NCBI RefSeq assembly: GCF_000271405.2
Contig: NC_018081.1
Location: forward strand, 1,847,732-1,911,731
Direction of reading: 5' to 3'
DNA: 64,000 bases
Origin: Enterococcus hirae ATCC 9790
Lineage (GTDB): Bacteria > Bacillota > Bacilli > Lactobacillales > Enterococcaceae
Shown here: positions 23,793 to 33,582 of the stretch, in pieces
How the letters are laid out: every line of letters starts with the position of its first letter
Numbering within the stretch: position 1 is the first letter of the stretch
Program-made: the position numbers and the translations under genes
The notes under the pieces: generated by a model
The model's database searches: none
Seen by the model: only the letters and a program-made list of their open reading frames with translations
Told to the model about the DNA's origin: nothing

Positions 23793-24155
23793 ATGAACGA
23801 AGATTACTCAAAAATTGAACTAAACGATGGAACAATTTTGAATTTAGAACCTAAACTGAATATCAAGAAATTATTGATGATCAATAGAGATTTTAACACA
23901 GACGAGTTTGCAAAAATGACTGTGGGAAAAGGATCCATGGATATTTCTGTTATTCAAGGTGCAAAGGCTGTGTATATTGCTTACCGCCAAGCGAACATGA
24001 CTGATTATATTTCATTCGATGAATTTATCGATAAATGGGATTTTGATATGGCTACTGCCAGCTATACTTATCAATTGATGATGTTCAAACAAGCACGCGA
24101 TGCTTATCAAAAAGAATTTGAAAAAGCAAATAAAGAAAAAAAGCTTCAAAAGTAA
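23793..24155 (+). CDS. Tail assembly chaperone (gpG-like)
   Basis: Protein of 120 aa between the major tail and tape-measure genes. Near its end lies the slippery heptamer A_AAA_AAG (24137-24143), in the correct frame for a -1 shift into the next ORF. This is the standard G/GT arrangement of siphoviruses. ACGGAGG precedes the ATG. Confidence 0.88.
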   Translation: MNEDYSKIELNDGTILNLEPKLNIKKLLMINRDFNTDEFAKMTVGKGSMDISVIQGAKAVYIAYRQANMTDYISFDEFIDKWDFDMATASYTYQLMMFKQARDAYQKEFEKANKEKKLQK

Positions 24156-24340
24156 AAATGCCAAAGCTCTTAGTTGAAACGTGGGTCGATGTCTATTCGA
24201 TGTTGACCGACGTTTTTTCTATGCCTTCAGATTTGGTTTTAAGCGATATCTGTTTAGATGACATTTTGCAAATGGCTTACAACAAGAGTGCTTATGAAGG
24301 ATGGAAAAACTATGCAATAAACCAATCCCAGAAAAACTAA
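24143..24340 (+). CDS. Tail assembly chaperone T domain, made by -1 frameshift
   Basis: The -1 frame is open from GCT at 24143, through SKVK and the ATG at 24158, to 24340. It adds about 65 residues to the chaperone (GT fusion). The internal ATG has no ribosome site. The acidic, Trp-containing sequence MPKLLVETWVDVYSMLTDVF is typical of the T part. Confidence 0.82.
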   Translation, partial: ASKVKMPKLLVETWVDVYSMLTDVFSMPSDLVLSDICLDDILQMAYNKSAYEGWKNYAINQSQKN

Positions 24341-24356
24341 AGAAAGGAGGTAAAAA

Positions 24357-27300
24357 ATGGCTAAAAAGAGAACAGAAGCAGAAGTAACTTTCATAGCTAA
24401 CGATGACGGATTGAAATCTACGTTAAAAGAAATCAGTGCTGAATTAACTAAAAATAGAGCAGAATTAAAACTAGAACAAGCTCAGTTACAACAGACTGGC
24501 TCTGAATCAGATAAGTTAGGAAGTAAATTATCTTCTTTAGAGAAGCAGTATGAATTACAAAGTCAAAAAGTTGAAGTAACTAGCCAACGTTTAGCCAATG
24601 CGAAAAAATATTATGGAGAAAATTCCACCGAAGTTCAGAAACTTGAGAGAGAACTGATTAATCAGCAAACAGCGCAACAACGTTTGTCAAACGAAATTGA
24701 TAAAACGAGTAATGCACTAGCTCAAGCAAAAGGCGAAATACAGACGTACGAGTCTACAATGCAACAGTTGGATAGTGAACAGAAAAATGTTCAAGCAAGT
24801 GCTTCTCTGATTGAATCAGAATATAAAAAATGGCAAGCAACTGCTGGTCAATCAGCTTCTGAATCCGAGAAATTAGCGAAAGCCCAAGAATATGTTTCTC
24901 AACAATCTGAAAATGCGGAGAAAACGATAGATATCCTAAGACGACAGTTAGAAGCTACACAGTCTGAATTTGGCGCTACATCCACAGAAGCAATGCAGAT
25001 GGAAGCAAAGCTTAATGATGCTGAACGTGAATTTGAAGAGTTAGGACAAGCTGCTAAAAATGTAGATACAACTAACTTGGACGATATCGGAAGCAAAATA
25101 GATATGAATAATCTAATGGAAGCTTCTGACGTTTTAAGCGACATAGGCGATAAGCTTACAGAGTTAGGGAAACAAGCAGTAGAATCTGCTAATAGTGTAG
25201 GTAGTTCCCAGAGTAAGATACAAGCTAATTTTGGTTTGACTAAACAAGAGGCTGAAGAATTAACGAATATAGCCAGAGACATTTATTATAAAGGTTTTGG
25301 AGAATCGTTAGATCAGTCCACAGATGCATTGATTTTGGTAAAGCGTAATTTAGGCGATTTAAATAATCAAGATTTACAAAATATCACGGAACAAGCTATG
25401 GTCCTAGAAAACACCATGGGCGCTGATATGGATGAAACGTTACGTGGTGTAAATGGCTTAATGGTCAATTTCGGCTTGAGCGCTCAAGATGCAATGGATT
25501 TAATGGTTTCGGGTACTCAAAACGGTTTAGATAAAACGCACGAATTAGGCGACAATATGGCAGAATATAGCCAATTATGGAGTCAAATGGGATATTCAGC
25601 TGATGAAACGTTCGGAATGCTTCAAAATGGTTTAGATGCGGGTGCTTATAACCTTGATAAAGTCAATGACTTAGTTAAGGAAATGGGAATATCGTTAACA
25701 GATGGTCGATTTGAACAAAACATGGATATGTTTAGTGAAAGTACTAGAAAAGCTTTTGAAGAGTGGAAAAATGGCGGAGGAACACAAAAAGACGTTATTA
25801 ATTCCATGATTCAAGATTTTAGCAATATGGATGGTCAATACGACCAATTAAATAAAGCTTCGACAATTTGGTCTGCGCTTGGTGAAGATAATGCGATGAA
25901 AGTTGTCCAATCTTTGACTGATGTTAACCATACATTTGATGATGTTAGTGGATCTGCACAAAAAATGAATGAAGATTCTACTACTCCGTTACAAGAATTA
26001 AACGGAAAAATAGCTGAATTAAAGGATTCATTAGCTCCTATAGGCAACATAATCATAGATGCACTCGAACCAGTAATTGATTTTCTAGGAAAGATGGCTA
26101 ATGCGTTTAATAGTCTTCCACAACCAGTACAGGATTATGCCGTAGCGATTGGCGGATTGACTGCTGCATTTACTTTATTAATGCCAATAATAGTTGGCTT
26201 CATGGCTCTAGGTGGTCCTACTACATTAATAATAGGAGCAGTTATTACTGCTATTGCTGGAGTTATAGCAATTATAAAAAACTGGGGTGCAATTACTGAC
26301 TGGTTTAAGGGAATATGGAGTAAATTCACTGATTGGTTGGGTGGTACTTGGGAAAGTATAAAAGAAGGTGCCTCATCAGTTTGGGATGGAGTTAAAGAAA
26401 CCTGGTCTGGATTTGTAGATTGGGTTCAAGATATTTGGCAAGGCGTTTCTGACTGGTTTGGAGATTCATGGAGCGGATTAGTTGAAGGAGCTTCCAACAT
26501 CTGGCAAGGAGTCCAAGAGACTTGGCAAACATTCGTTGATTGGGTTTCAAATATTTGGAACGGAGTCAAAGAAGTATGGTCGATTATTTGGGCAGACATT
26601 GTAGGGATTGTTCAAATACCATGGACATTAATAACGTCGTTGATTCAAGCTGGAATTAATATTATCGTGGGTATTTTTGATGTAGCTGGACAGTTATTAG
26701 GCGCAGCTTGGCAAGCTGTTTGGACTCCTATTTCTGATTTCCTTAAAAATACTTGGGATACTATGACACAATGGATAAGCACCGCTTGGAATGGAATTGT
26801 AACTACATTCCATACTGTATTTGATCCAGTAGTGGCATGGTGGAACGGTGTATGGACATCCATTAGTACTACGGCTTCAAATATTTGGAATTCAATTAGT
26901 GCAACAGCTTCTAGTATTTGGAACAGTATCAAGAATACAATCACTAGCTTGGTGCAAGCAGCTGCTACAGTAATTCAAAATGTTTGGTCAACTGTATCTA
27001 GTTGGTTAGGTGGAATTTGGAATTCAATCAGTTCTACAGCATCAAATATCTGGAATAGTGTGACTAGTAGTATAAGCAATGCTATAAATGCAGCTAAAAG
27101 TGCCATTCAAAGTGTTTGGAATAGCATATCTTCATGGATTAGCGGAATTTGGAACGGTATCAAAAACACTGCTTTGAATCTTTGGAATGGAATTACAAGC
27201 ACTATTAGCTCTAAAGTAAACGATGGAAAAAATGCAATTTCAAGCGGTTGGTCTAATCTAACAGGTATTGTTTCCGGCATATTCAATAATGTTAAAAGCA

Positions 27301-27776
27301 TGATTGCTAACATTTGGGAAGGTATTAAAAAGACTGTTAGCGCTCCAATTGATTGGATTAGAGATAAAATCAGTGGTCTTTTTGATAATTTGAATATTTC
27401 TATACCACATATTCCGTTACCACATTTTAAATTGAGTGGGGAATTCAATCCGTTGAAGGGAAAAATCCCAACGTTGGGCGTTGATTGGTATGCGAAAGGT
27501 AGTGTGTTTAATTCTCCGAATATTATCGGTGTAGGTGAAGCAGGACCTGAAGCAGTTTTACCTTTGAAAAGATCTGTGTTGCAAGAAATTGGGGATCGTA
27601 TCTTGAGTAGCACCTCAGTTTCATCTAGGGCACAAACGGTTCAACCTGTGAATAATTACGAATTCAATTTCACAATTGATGGTAACGCAGATGAAGTTAC
27701 TATGAAGCAAACAACTCAACAAATCATTGATAGCATTACAAAAGTTCAAAATGACAATGCTTCGGCATGGCGTTAA
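24357..27776 (+). CDS. Tape measure protein
   Basis: Protein of 1139 aa; sets tail length. Coiled-coil N-terminus (about 1-260), a TP901-type tail-protein core (about 265-560), a hydrophobic stretch (about 590-650), then a long region of Trp-containing repeats (WNSISSTASNIWNSV and variants, about 650-1000) with aromatic residues at regular spacing. The C-terminus contains GEAGPEAVLPLKRS, typical of the end of tape measures. AAAGGAGG precedes the ATG. Confidence 0.95.
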   Translation: MAKKRTEAEVTFIANDDGLKSTLKEISAELTKNRAELKLEQAQLQQTGSESDKLGSKLSSLEKQYELQSQKVEVTSQRLANAKKYYGENSTEVQKLERELINQQTAQQRLSNEIDKTSNALAQAKGEIQTYESTMQQLDSEQKNVQASASLIESEYKKWQATAGQSASESEKLAKAQEYVSQQSENAEKTIDILRRQLEATQSEFGATSTEAMQMEAKLNDAEREFEELGQAAKNVDTTNLDDIGSKIDMNNLMEASDVLSDIGDKLTELGKQAVESANSVGSSQSKIQANFGLTKQEAEELTNIARDIYYKGFGESLDQSTDALILVKRNLGDLNNQDLQNITEQAMVLENTMGADMDETLRGVNGLMVNFGLSAQDAMDLMVSGTQNGLDKTHELGDNMAEYSQLWSQMGYSADETFGMLQNGLDAGAYNLDKVNDLVKEMGISLTDGRFEQNMDMFSESTRKAFEEWKNGGGTQKDVINSMIQDFSNMDGQYDQLNKASTIWSALGEDNAMKVVQSLTDVNHTFDDVSGSAQKMNEDSTTPLQELNGKIAELKDSLAPIGNIIIDALEPVIDFLGKMANAFNSLPQPVQDYAVAIGGLTAAFTLLMPIIVGFMALGGPTTLIIGAVITAIAGVIAIIKNWGAITDWFKGIWSKFTDWLGGTWESIKEGASSVWDGVKETWSGFVDWVQDIWQGVSDWFGDSWSGLVEGASNIWQGVQETWQTFVDWVSNIWNGVKEVWSIIWADIVGIVQIPWTLITSLIQAGINIIVGIFDVAGQLLGAAWQAVWTPISDFLKNTWDTMTQWISTAWNGIVTTFHTVFDPVVAWWNGVWTSISTTASNIWNSISATASSIWNSIKNTITSLVQAAATVIQNVWSTVSSWLGGIWNSISSTASNIWNSVTSSISNAINAAKSAIQSVWNSISSWISGIWNGIKNTALNLWNGITSTISSKVNDGKNAISSGWSNLTGIVSGIFNNVKSMIANIWEGIKKTVSAPIDWIRDKISGLFDNLNISIPHIPLPHFKLSGEFNPLKGKIPTLGVDWYAKGSVFNSPNIIGVGEAGPEAVLPLKRSVLQEIGDRILSSTSVSSRAQTVQPVNNYEFNFTIDGNADEVTMKQTTQQIIDSITKVQNDNASAWR

Positions 27777-27803
27777 ACAGGAGAATATTTCTCCTGTTTT
27801 TTT
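27775..27803 (+). terminator. Terminator between tape measure and Dit genes
   Basis: Perfect stem AACAGGAGAA/TTCTCCTGTT with loop TAT followed by T7. It lies inside the late operon, where read-through is needed to express the baseplate and lysis genes. Confidence 0.85.
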
Positions 27804-27826
27804 AGTATTAAAAAGGATGTGAAAAA

Positions 27827-28564
27827 ATGACTGATTGTATACATTCTATAATCGATGGATTTCCTGATTATTTGCATAAATTGGCTTTAGCTGAAAGACC
27901 AACCATACCTTCTCCAAAAAGACAGAGAGTTGAGACTTCTGTTTTAGGACGGCTAGGTGGCTTAGTGCAAGATTATTCGTTTGAAGATATGTCGTTTACT
28001 TTGCACTACAACTACTTAGAGGATGTGGAAGACCATCAAGCTTTTAAGCAATCGTTTTATATCATGCGTCATTGGTTAAACTATGCAAAGAAATTAGAAT
28101 TCTCTGATGATCCAAACGTCTATTACATTATCCAGACTATTGATATTGGCGATGCAGAAAACGATATCGTTGAATGGGGAGAGTTCGATGTAAATATCAC
28201 TGTAAAACCATTTGCAAGAGTCCAAGAAGATGTACCTATAGCCGTAGATAAACCACAATCATTTAACTTGCTGAATAATAGTTTAGAAGAAAGTTTTCCA
28301 AAGATTATCATCACTCCTTCAGTTGCTTCATGCCAGTTCATCTTAAATGATTATGTGTTTAGTTTTGAAGGATTAGTAGTAGGAACTGACGTAGTCATTG
28401 ATAGTGATTTGATGCTTTGCTACGAAGAGCAATCGGATGGAGATATTTTAGATCGGTCCAGCAAAATGAAGACTATGCAATATCCGACATTGCAAGTGGA
28501 TATTAATCATTTTAATTGCACTGGTTTGAGCAAAATACAAATTTATCGTAATGGATTAAGGTAG
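27827..28564 (+). CDS. Distal tail protein (Dit)
   Basis: Protein of 245 aa directly after the tape measure gene, the usual place for Dit, which forms the hub of the baseplate. The N-terminal belt-domain pattern (GFPDYLHKLALAERPTIPSPKRQRVETSVLGRLGGLVQDY) is typical, followed by a beta-rich C-terminal domain. AAGGATGTG precedes the ATG. Confidence 0.88.
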   Translation: MTDCIHSIIDGFPDYLHKLALAERPTIPSPKRQRVETSVLGRLGGLVQDYSFEDMSFTLHYNYLEDVEDHQAFKQSFYIMRHWLNYAKKLEFSDDPNVYYIIQTIDIGDAENDIVEWGEFDVNITVKPFARVQEDVPIAVDKPQSFNLLNNSLEESFPKIIITPSVASCQFILNDYVFSFEGLVVGTDVVIDSDLMLCYEEQSDGDILDRSSKMKTMQYPTLQVDINHFNCTGLSKIQIYRNGLR

Positions 28565-28573
28565 GTGGAATAG

Positions 28574-30853
28574 ATGATCGATAATTTAATAACTATTTAC
28601 GATAAGAATGACGCGAATAATTTAGCTGAACATTTATATGATACGCAAGGTTTAGGCGCTTTATCAGATTGGTTAACAGCAACTGTTAGCAATAAACTAA
28701 ACGGAGCCGAGATATTTCAGGGGACTTATCCAATAAGCGGAACTAATGCAGATTTGATTATAGATGGACGTATTATTCAGTGCTATGTAGATGAAAATCG
28801 AGCAAAACAGCGTCTACGGATTTATTATGCAAAGACTTCTGCAATAGGAAATACGATAGAAGTAAAAGCTGAACCTATTTTCAATGATATAAGAAAATCG
28901 GTATTGAATAAATATGACAGCGGAACAGAAAAGATCAATGCTACTCAGGCATGGCAAAACGCAAAAGTTTTAGCGAAACCAGCTATTCCTTCACAGTTTT
29001 CTTTCTCATCATTAGTAGATACGTTTGCTAACGTGAAAATAGAAAAGGCGAATTTTTTAGAATTCTTTGGTGGAAAAGAGGGATCTATTCTAGATCGATT
29101 TCATGGTGAATTTCTAAAAGATAATAACACATTACGTCATGAAAAAAGACTAGGTACGGATCATAAAATCAAAGCGATTTATACTAAAAACTTAACTGGT
29201 CTCGACTTAGAGATAGATGTTCAAAGTGTTTTAGTTGGAGTTTATCCTTTCATTAGCAGTTCTTCAGAAGGAGAAGACGAGATTACTCTACCAGAAGAAG
29301 TCATTTTCACTGATTACGCGGATGATTATCCTGCTGGATATGTTTCTTTTGTTGATTTCAAAGACAAAGCGACTGATGTGGTCACATTAAGAGAAGCTGC
29401 AAAAGAATGGTTGAAAACGAACCTAGACAAACAAAAACCACAAGTGAGTGGATCGATTGAATTAGTACCCTTGAGGCATCAAAGAGGTTATGAAAAATTT
29501 GTTGATCTAGAAAAAGTTTCGATGGGTGACGGAGTAGATGTGTATCATCCACAGTTAAAAGTGAATATGTCAGCAAGAATTGTGGAATATACGTTTAATG
29601 TTTTAACCAATTCATACGATAAATTAGTTGTAGGAAATGTCAAAACAAACTTCTTAGAAAATACAGAGAATAATGTAAGCCATTTGATTAATGATGCCAT
29701 TGATCAATTGAAAAATGGTGGTAAAATCAGTGATTTAATCAATGATATTGTAGATCATCAAACAGACCTAATCACTGGTAATGCTGGCGGTTATGTATTA
29801 TTAGACCCCAAAGAAAGCCCAAGCCGTATTTTAGTAATGGATACGCCTAATAAAGAAACTGCTAGAAATGTGTTACAAATAAACCAGAAGGGTATAGGTT
29901 TTTCTAAAACAGGTATTAACGGTACGTATGATACAGCTTGGACACTTGACGGTGGTTTTAACGCTTCATTTATTACAGCAGGTGTCATTACAGGTATTAC
30001 AATCAAAGGTTCAACCTTGATTAGTACTGGCGCTGATTTTGATACGACAATACAAAATGGTTCTATTTTATGGCATTCTAAAAAGTTAAATCGTGATGTA
30101 ATTGAAATGCACGCACAAGAAACAACTGAGTCTGATGTAGGGGAGTTATTCTATCAAATTAAAAAGGGTGGGGGCTTCCGTATTCTTGACACCGCAGGTA
30201 ACCTAGTTATGAGTACTTGGGATAACGGTACAAGTGCGGGTTCATGGTTAAGTTTTTCTTCAAGAGAACTTCACTGGTTTGGTACTAGAAAATCAAATGA
30301 TGGGTCTATTACCTACGAAACCATGGATCACAATTCTTCATATTTTAAAGTTAAAGTTAACAATAAACCGTTAACCTTTGACTCTGACGGCGGTCTAACC
30401 ATTTCTAACATAGCAACATTTAACAATGTAGTTGGTAGAATAAATAAAAATACAATTATAGCTGGCGATTTATCAGTACAAGGTAGTAAAAACTCAACTG
30501 TAGAAACCAAATCATATGGAAGACGTTTACTTAACGCTTATGAAACACCAGAATATTATTTTGCTGACTATGGGGAAGGCGTAACAGGAGAAGATGGTAA
30601 ACTAAGGGTAGATATTGAACCTATGTTTGCTGAAACAGTGAATTTAGATCACTATATGACACATGTAACACCTACAAAATTAGTACTATGTGCCGTAACT
30701 AAAGAAGCTAGAGACCATTTTATTATAGAAACAAGTGAGCCTAATGTGTTAGTCAGATGGAATATTGTAGCGCATCGCTTAGGTTATGAAGATGTAAGAC
30801 TAAATGTTGATGAAAATTATGACATAACAAGTCATGATCAAAAACGTTTTTAA
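28574..30853 (+). CDS. Tail-associated lysin / tail endopeptidase (Tal)
   Basis: Protein of 759 aa. The N-terminal 380 residues match the prophage tail endopeptidase family (IIDGRIIQCYVDENRAKQRLRIYYAKT; VSMGDGVDVYHPQLKVNMSARIVEYTFN), the gp44-like hub. The rest is beta-rich, probably the tip and fibre part. AGGTGG lies upstream of the ATG. Confidence 0.88.
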   Translation: MIDNLITIYDKNDANNLAEHLYDTQGLGALSDWLTATVSNKLNGAEIFQGTYPISGTNADLIIDGRIIQCYVDENRAKQRLRIYYAKTSAIGNTIEVKAEPIFNDIRKSVLNKYDSGTEKINATQAWQNAKVLAKPAIPSQFSFSSLVDTFANVKIEKANFLEFFGGKEGSILDRFHGEFLKDNNTLRHEKRLGTDHKIKAIYTKNLTGLDLEIDVQSVLVGVYPFISSSSEGEDEITLPEEVIFTDYADDYPAGYVSFVDFKDKATDVVTLREAAKEWLKTNLDKQKPQVSGSIELVPLRHQRGYEKFVDLEKVSMGDGVDVYHPQLKVNMSARIVEYTFNVLTNSYDKLVVGNVKTNFLENTENNVSHLINDAIDQLKNGGKISDLINDIVDHQTDLITGNAGGYVLLDPKESPSRILVMDTPNKETARNVLQINQKGIGFSKTGINGTYDTAWTLDGGFNASFITAGVITGITIKGSTLISTGADFDTTIQNGSILWHSKKLNRDVIEMHAQETTESDVGELFYQIKKGGGFRILDTAGNLVMSTWDNGTSAGSWLSFSSRELHWFGTRKSNDGSITYETMDHNSSYFKVKVNNKPLTFDSDGGLTISNIATFNNVVGRINKNTIIAGDLSVQGSKNSTVETKSYGRRLLNAYETPEYYFADYGEGVTGEDGKLRVDIEPMFAETVNLDHYMTHVTPTKLVLCAVTKEARDHFIIETSEPNVLVRWNIVAHRLGYEDVRLNVDENYDITSHDQKRF

Positions 30854-30875
30854 TCGAAGATGAGAGGGGATATTA

Positions 30876-33068
30876 ATGGCTAACAGCTTATACAATTTAG
30901 CATTAGACTTCAGCAAAGAATTAAATTACACCAAAGCTATTATGGCTCGTCAAGGTGATAAAGGGATTACGGTAACTGTTAAACCATTTTTAAATGGCTT
31001 GCAGATGGATACGAGTGGTGGAACCTTTACATTAAAAGGAACAACACCATCTAACCGCTACGTAGATAGTGTCGCTACTAGTGTAACTAGTGAAGAAGTC
31101 ACATTTTCTCTTGATGGCACATTTATGAGTGAAGCAGGATATTATAAACATTGCTACGTAGAATATAGAAAAGACAATCAAATTTTAACAACGCAAGATA
31201 TCATTTTTTTCTCACTAGGAGTGTCTGACATTTCGCAAGGCCAAGCCGATGAGTATGTTTCGCAATTGGAAGAGTTGATTCGAAAGTATAAAGAAACTTT
31301 TGATGCTTTTATGGCTGAAATTAAAGGTAGAGTGAATAGCTTAGATAAACAGATTACTGATTTAACTGGTCAAGCTAAAACTCTACAAGACAAGTTAGAT
31401 GCTCTGAAAGAAGAAATTTCTAAGTTAGGTAACTTACAAGTGATGTACAGTAACAGCATCGACTTTGGGAATTATGATTATTCGGGGAATCCGAATGTAT
31501 TTGTAAATGCATTGAAATCTAGCGATTTTAATAGGGGTTACCACGGGTCAATAACTGATGTTAACGGAATGTTACATTTTACTTCTGATGGTACAGGGAC
31601 GATAGATATGTTCACACGTAATTATACGTCAGCACTTGTTAGTGGTAAAACATATACTATAAGTGCAAAAGTTCGATTTGATGAAGGAACTACAGGAGCT
31701 ATTAATAAATTGCGTTTGGTATATCGTACATCACCAGGAGGAAATATATTATTGGAAGCAAATAATACAACTATGACAATAGATGATGTAGGGAAAGAAA
31801 TAACAATCAAAGGCACAGCTAATGTTAATTATCAAATCACAAATTTAGAACGTTTTTATCTTAGTGTTAGTTTTACTAACCAGGATAAAATAAATGGTGG
31901 ATTTAAATTGTACGACATCAAAATCGAAGAAGGTCCAACAGCCACACCATACCAACCAAATCTACTCGATGCGCCGTATTATTTGAGTAAGGTGGCTTTG
32001 GGCGAGAATATTGCTGACCCAACAGTTATCTTCCCAATTAAAACGAGCGCATACCGTTTATACGGTGTGAACATGCTAGAAGAGTTTAAAGTTGGTCAAA
32101 GATATATCCTTACAATGAAAGCAACTAAACCAGTGTCTCAAACTTTTTGGGCTTACAATGGCGGGAATATTTCATTAGAAAGAATGACTCCAGTAGAAGG
32201 ATTGGTTGACGTGTGGAGTTGCTCATTTACCGCTCTAAAAATAGATAGTAGTTCACCAAGTCTATTGAGTATTTATCAAACACCACAATCAACAGCAGGC
32301 GCATGTCAAATTGACTGGATTAAGATCGAAAAAGGCGACACACGAACTCCAAATATTAGTGAGTATAAATACCGAGGAATCGGCATGCGAGACTCAAACA
32401 ATCCAAAAGATTATGTATGGGATATAGCACCAGAATATGTCGAAGATAACTTGGCCACAGATATTAAAATTTCTGAAATCACAGGTAAAGCAAACAATTA
32501 TACTGATGGGAAAGTATCGGAGATTAATTCATGGTTGACTGCTTCCATTAATGAAGTTGATAAAAAAGTAACTGCCAATACTTCTAAGATAGCCACTAAC
32601 ACAACTAACATTAAAACTATTAGTGACGCAATGCCACTATTTGCCGTTTATGGCGAAGGTAGAGATTTAACAGACTCACCAGATGGGACAAAAATACCAA
32701 TAGGGACTCTTATCGCTACGGATTTTTTTCACACAGCTAGTGATTTACCATATACGATAAGTAGTGATGGAATTACCTTAACCGCAACTAGAAACTGTGT
32801 TTTATTTTTTGAGGGTTCTGTAAAATTGCATGGAAACAATACGTTCAAATTTGCTTATGTAAAAATTAGAAAAAATGGAAGTGATACTAACTTCGCTAAT
32901 GTAGGTAGTAGTGCTAATTTAAACTATGTAACATCTCAAGCTGGTCAGTACGTCCACACTTTAGTTACAGGAGATAAGGTAGAATTTACTTTAGGAATAG
33001 ATGCCGCAGCAAAGATGTTCCATCTACAACTGTTATCGTTAAAAATATCAGAAGTAAAACCTGTATAA
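30876..33068 (+). CDS. Baseplate upper protein (BppU-like) with carbohydrate-binding-like domains
   Basis: Protein of 730 aa. The N-terminal domain (about 1-130) matches the BppU N-terminal family (GDKGITVTVKPFLNGLQMDTSGGTFTLKGTTPSNRYVDS). A coiled coil (about 140-195) leads to two jelly-roll-like segments that contain KLYDIKIEEGPTATPYQPN and QIDWIKIEKGDTRTPNISEY, patterns common in phage tail carbohydrate-binding modules. It is the best candidate for the receptor-binding protein. AGAGGGG precedes the ATG. Confidence 0.85.
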   Translation: MANSLYNLALDFSKELNYTKAIMARQGDKGITVTVKPFLNGLQMDTSGGTFTLKGTTPSNRYVDSVATSVTSEEVTFSLDGTFMSEAGYYKHCYVEYRKDNQILTTQDIIFFSLGVSDISQGQADEYVSQLEELIRKYKETFDAFMAEIKGRVNSLDKQITDLTGQAKTLQDKLDALKEEISKLGNLQVMYSNSIDFGNYDYSGNPNVFVNALKSSDFNRGYHGSITDVNGMLHFTSDGTGTIDMFTRNYTSALVSGKTYTISAKVRFDEGTTGAINKLRLVYRTSPGGNILLEANNTTMTIDDVGKEITIKGTANVNYQITNLERFYLSVSFTNQDKINGGFKLYDIKIEEGPTATPYQPNLLDAPYYLSKVALGENIADPTVIFPIKTSAYRLYGVNMLEEFKVGQRYILTMKATKPVSQTFWAYNGGNISLERMTPVEGLVDVWSCSFTALKIDSSSPSLLSIYQTPQSTAGACQIDWIKIEKGDTRTPNISEYKYRGIGMRDSNNPKDYVWDIAPEYVEDNLATDIKISEITGKANNYTDGKVSEINSWLTASINEVDKKVTANTSKIATNTTNIKTISDAMPLFAVYGEGRDLTDSPDGTKIPIGTLIATDFFHTASDLPYTISSDGITLTATRNCVLFFEGSVKLHGNNTFKFAYVKIRKNGSDTNFANVGSSANLNYVTSQAGQYVHTLVTGDKVEFTLGIDAAAKMFHLQLLSLKISEVKPV

Positions 33069-33108
33069 CATAATAAGATAGATAAAATTATTAATAAAGA
33101 AAATTAAG

Positions 33109-33134
33109 GCATGCTCCCTGGAGTATGCTTTTTT
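33109..33134 (+). terminator. Terminator before the lysis genes
   Basis: GCATgCTCC/GGAGtATGC with a short loop followed by T6. A third co-directional terminator inside the late operon. Confidence 0.8.
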
Positions 33135-33153
33135 GTTGGAAAGTTGGTGAACT

Positions 33154-33375
33154 ATGAGTATTGATGCGATTATTTCTGCTTTAAGTATTGCAGGAACCTT
33201 AGTTGGTACGTTTGCAGGCATTGTTTTTTCAAACAAACTGACCATTTATCGAATTGAGCAATTGGAGAAAAAAGTTGAAAAGCATAACCATATTGTTGAA
33301 CGTACTTTTCTATTAGAAGGACGGATGAATGAAGCAGAACACGATATTCAGGAAATGAAAGGAGGCGAGAAGTAA
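33154..33375 (+). CDS. Holin-associated membrane protein
   Basis: Protein of 73 aa with one N-terminal transmembrane helix (IAGTLVGTFAGIVFSNKL) and a charged coiled-coil tail (IYRIEQLEKKVEKHNHIVERTFLLEGRMNEAEHDI). This arrangement, immediately before the holin, is common in Enterococcus and Streptococcus phages; it may assist lysis. Stop and next start overlap. Confidence 0.72.
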   Translation: MSIDAIISALSIAGTLVGTFAGIVFSNKLTIYRIEQLEKKVEKHNHIVERTFLLEGRMNEAEHDIQEMKGGEK

Positions 33376-33578
33376 TGATTTTACCCGATAAATATTATCA
33401 AATTATTAAATGGACAGTACTTACGGTATTGCCTGCTTTATCTGTATTAGTAGCCACATTAGGCAAAGCATATGGATGGAATGAAACTGATATGACAGTA
33501 TTAACTATCAATGCTATAGCAACATTTTTAGGAGTAATTACAGGGGTATCAGCTTACAACTTAAAAGATAAGGAGTAA
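33375..33578 (+). CDS. Holin, phi LC3 family
   Basis: Protein of 67 aa with two transmembrane helices (WTVLTVLPALSVLVATLG and MTVLTINAIATFLGVITGVSAYNL) and a GWNETD turn, the pattern of the LLH/phi LC3 holin family. It would form pores that depolarise the membrane. GGAGGCG precedes the ATG. Confidence 0.9.
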   Translation: MILPDKYYQIIKWTVLTVLPALSVLVATLGKAYGWNETDMTVLTINAIATFLGVITGVSAYNLKDKE

Positions 33579-33582
33579 ACTA

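Noticed and set aside
24143..24340. Independent gene starting at ATG 24158
   Set aside because: No ribosome site, and the upstream slippery heptamer with correct frame shows it is the frameshift extension of the tail chaperone.
26645..27613. Long minus-strand ORFs (99 and 168 aa) opposite the tape measure gene
   Set aside because: They mirror the Trp/Asn/Ser-rich repeats of the tape measure protein and lack ribosome sites.
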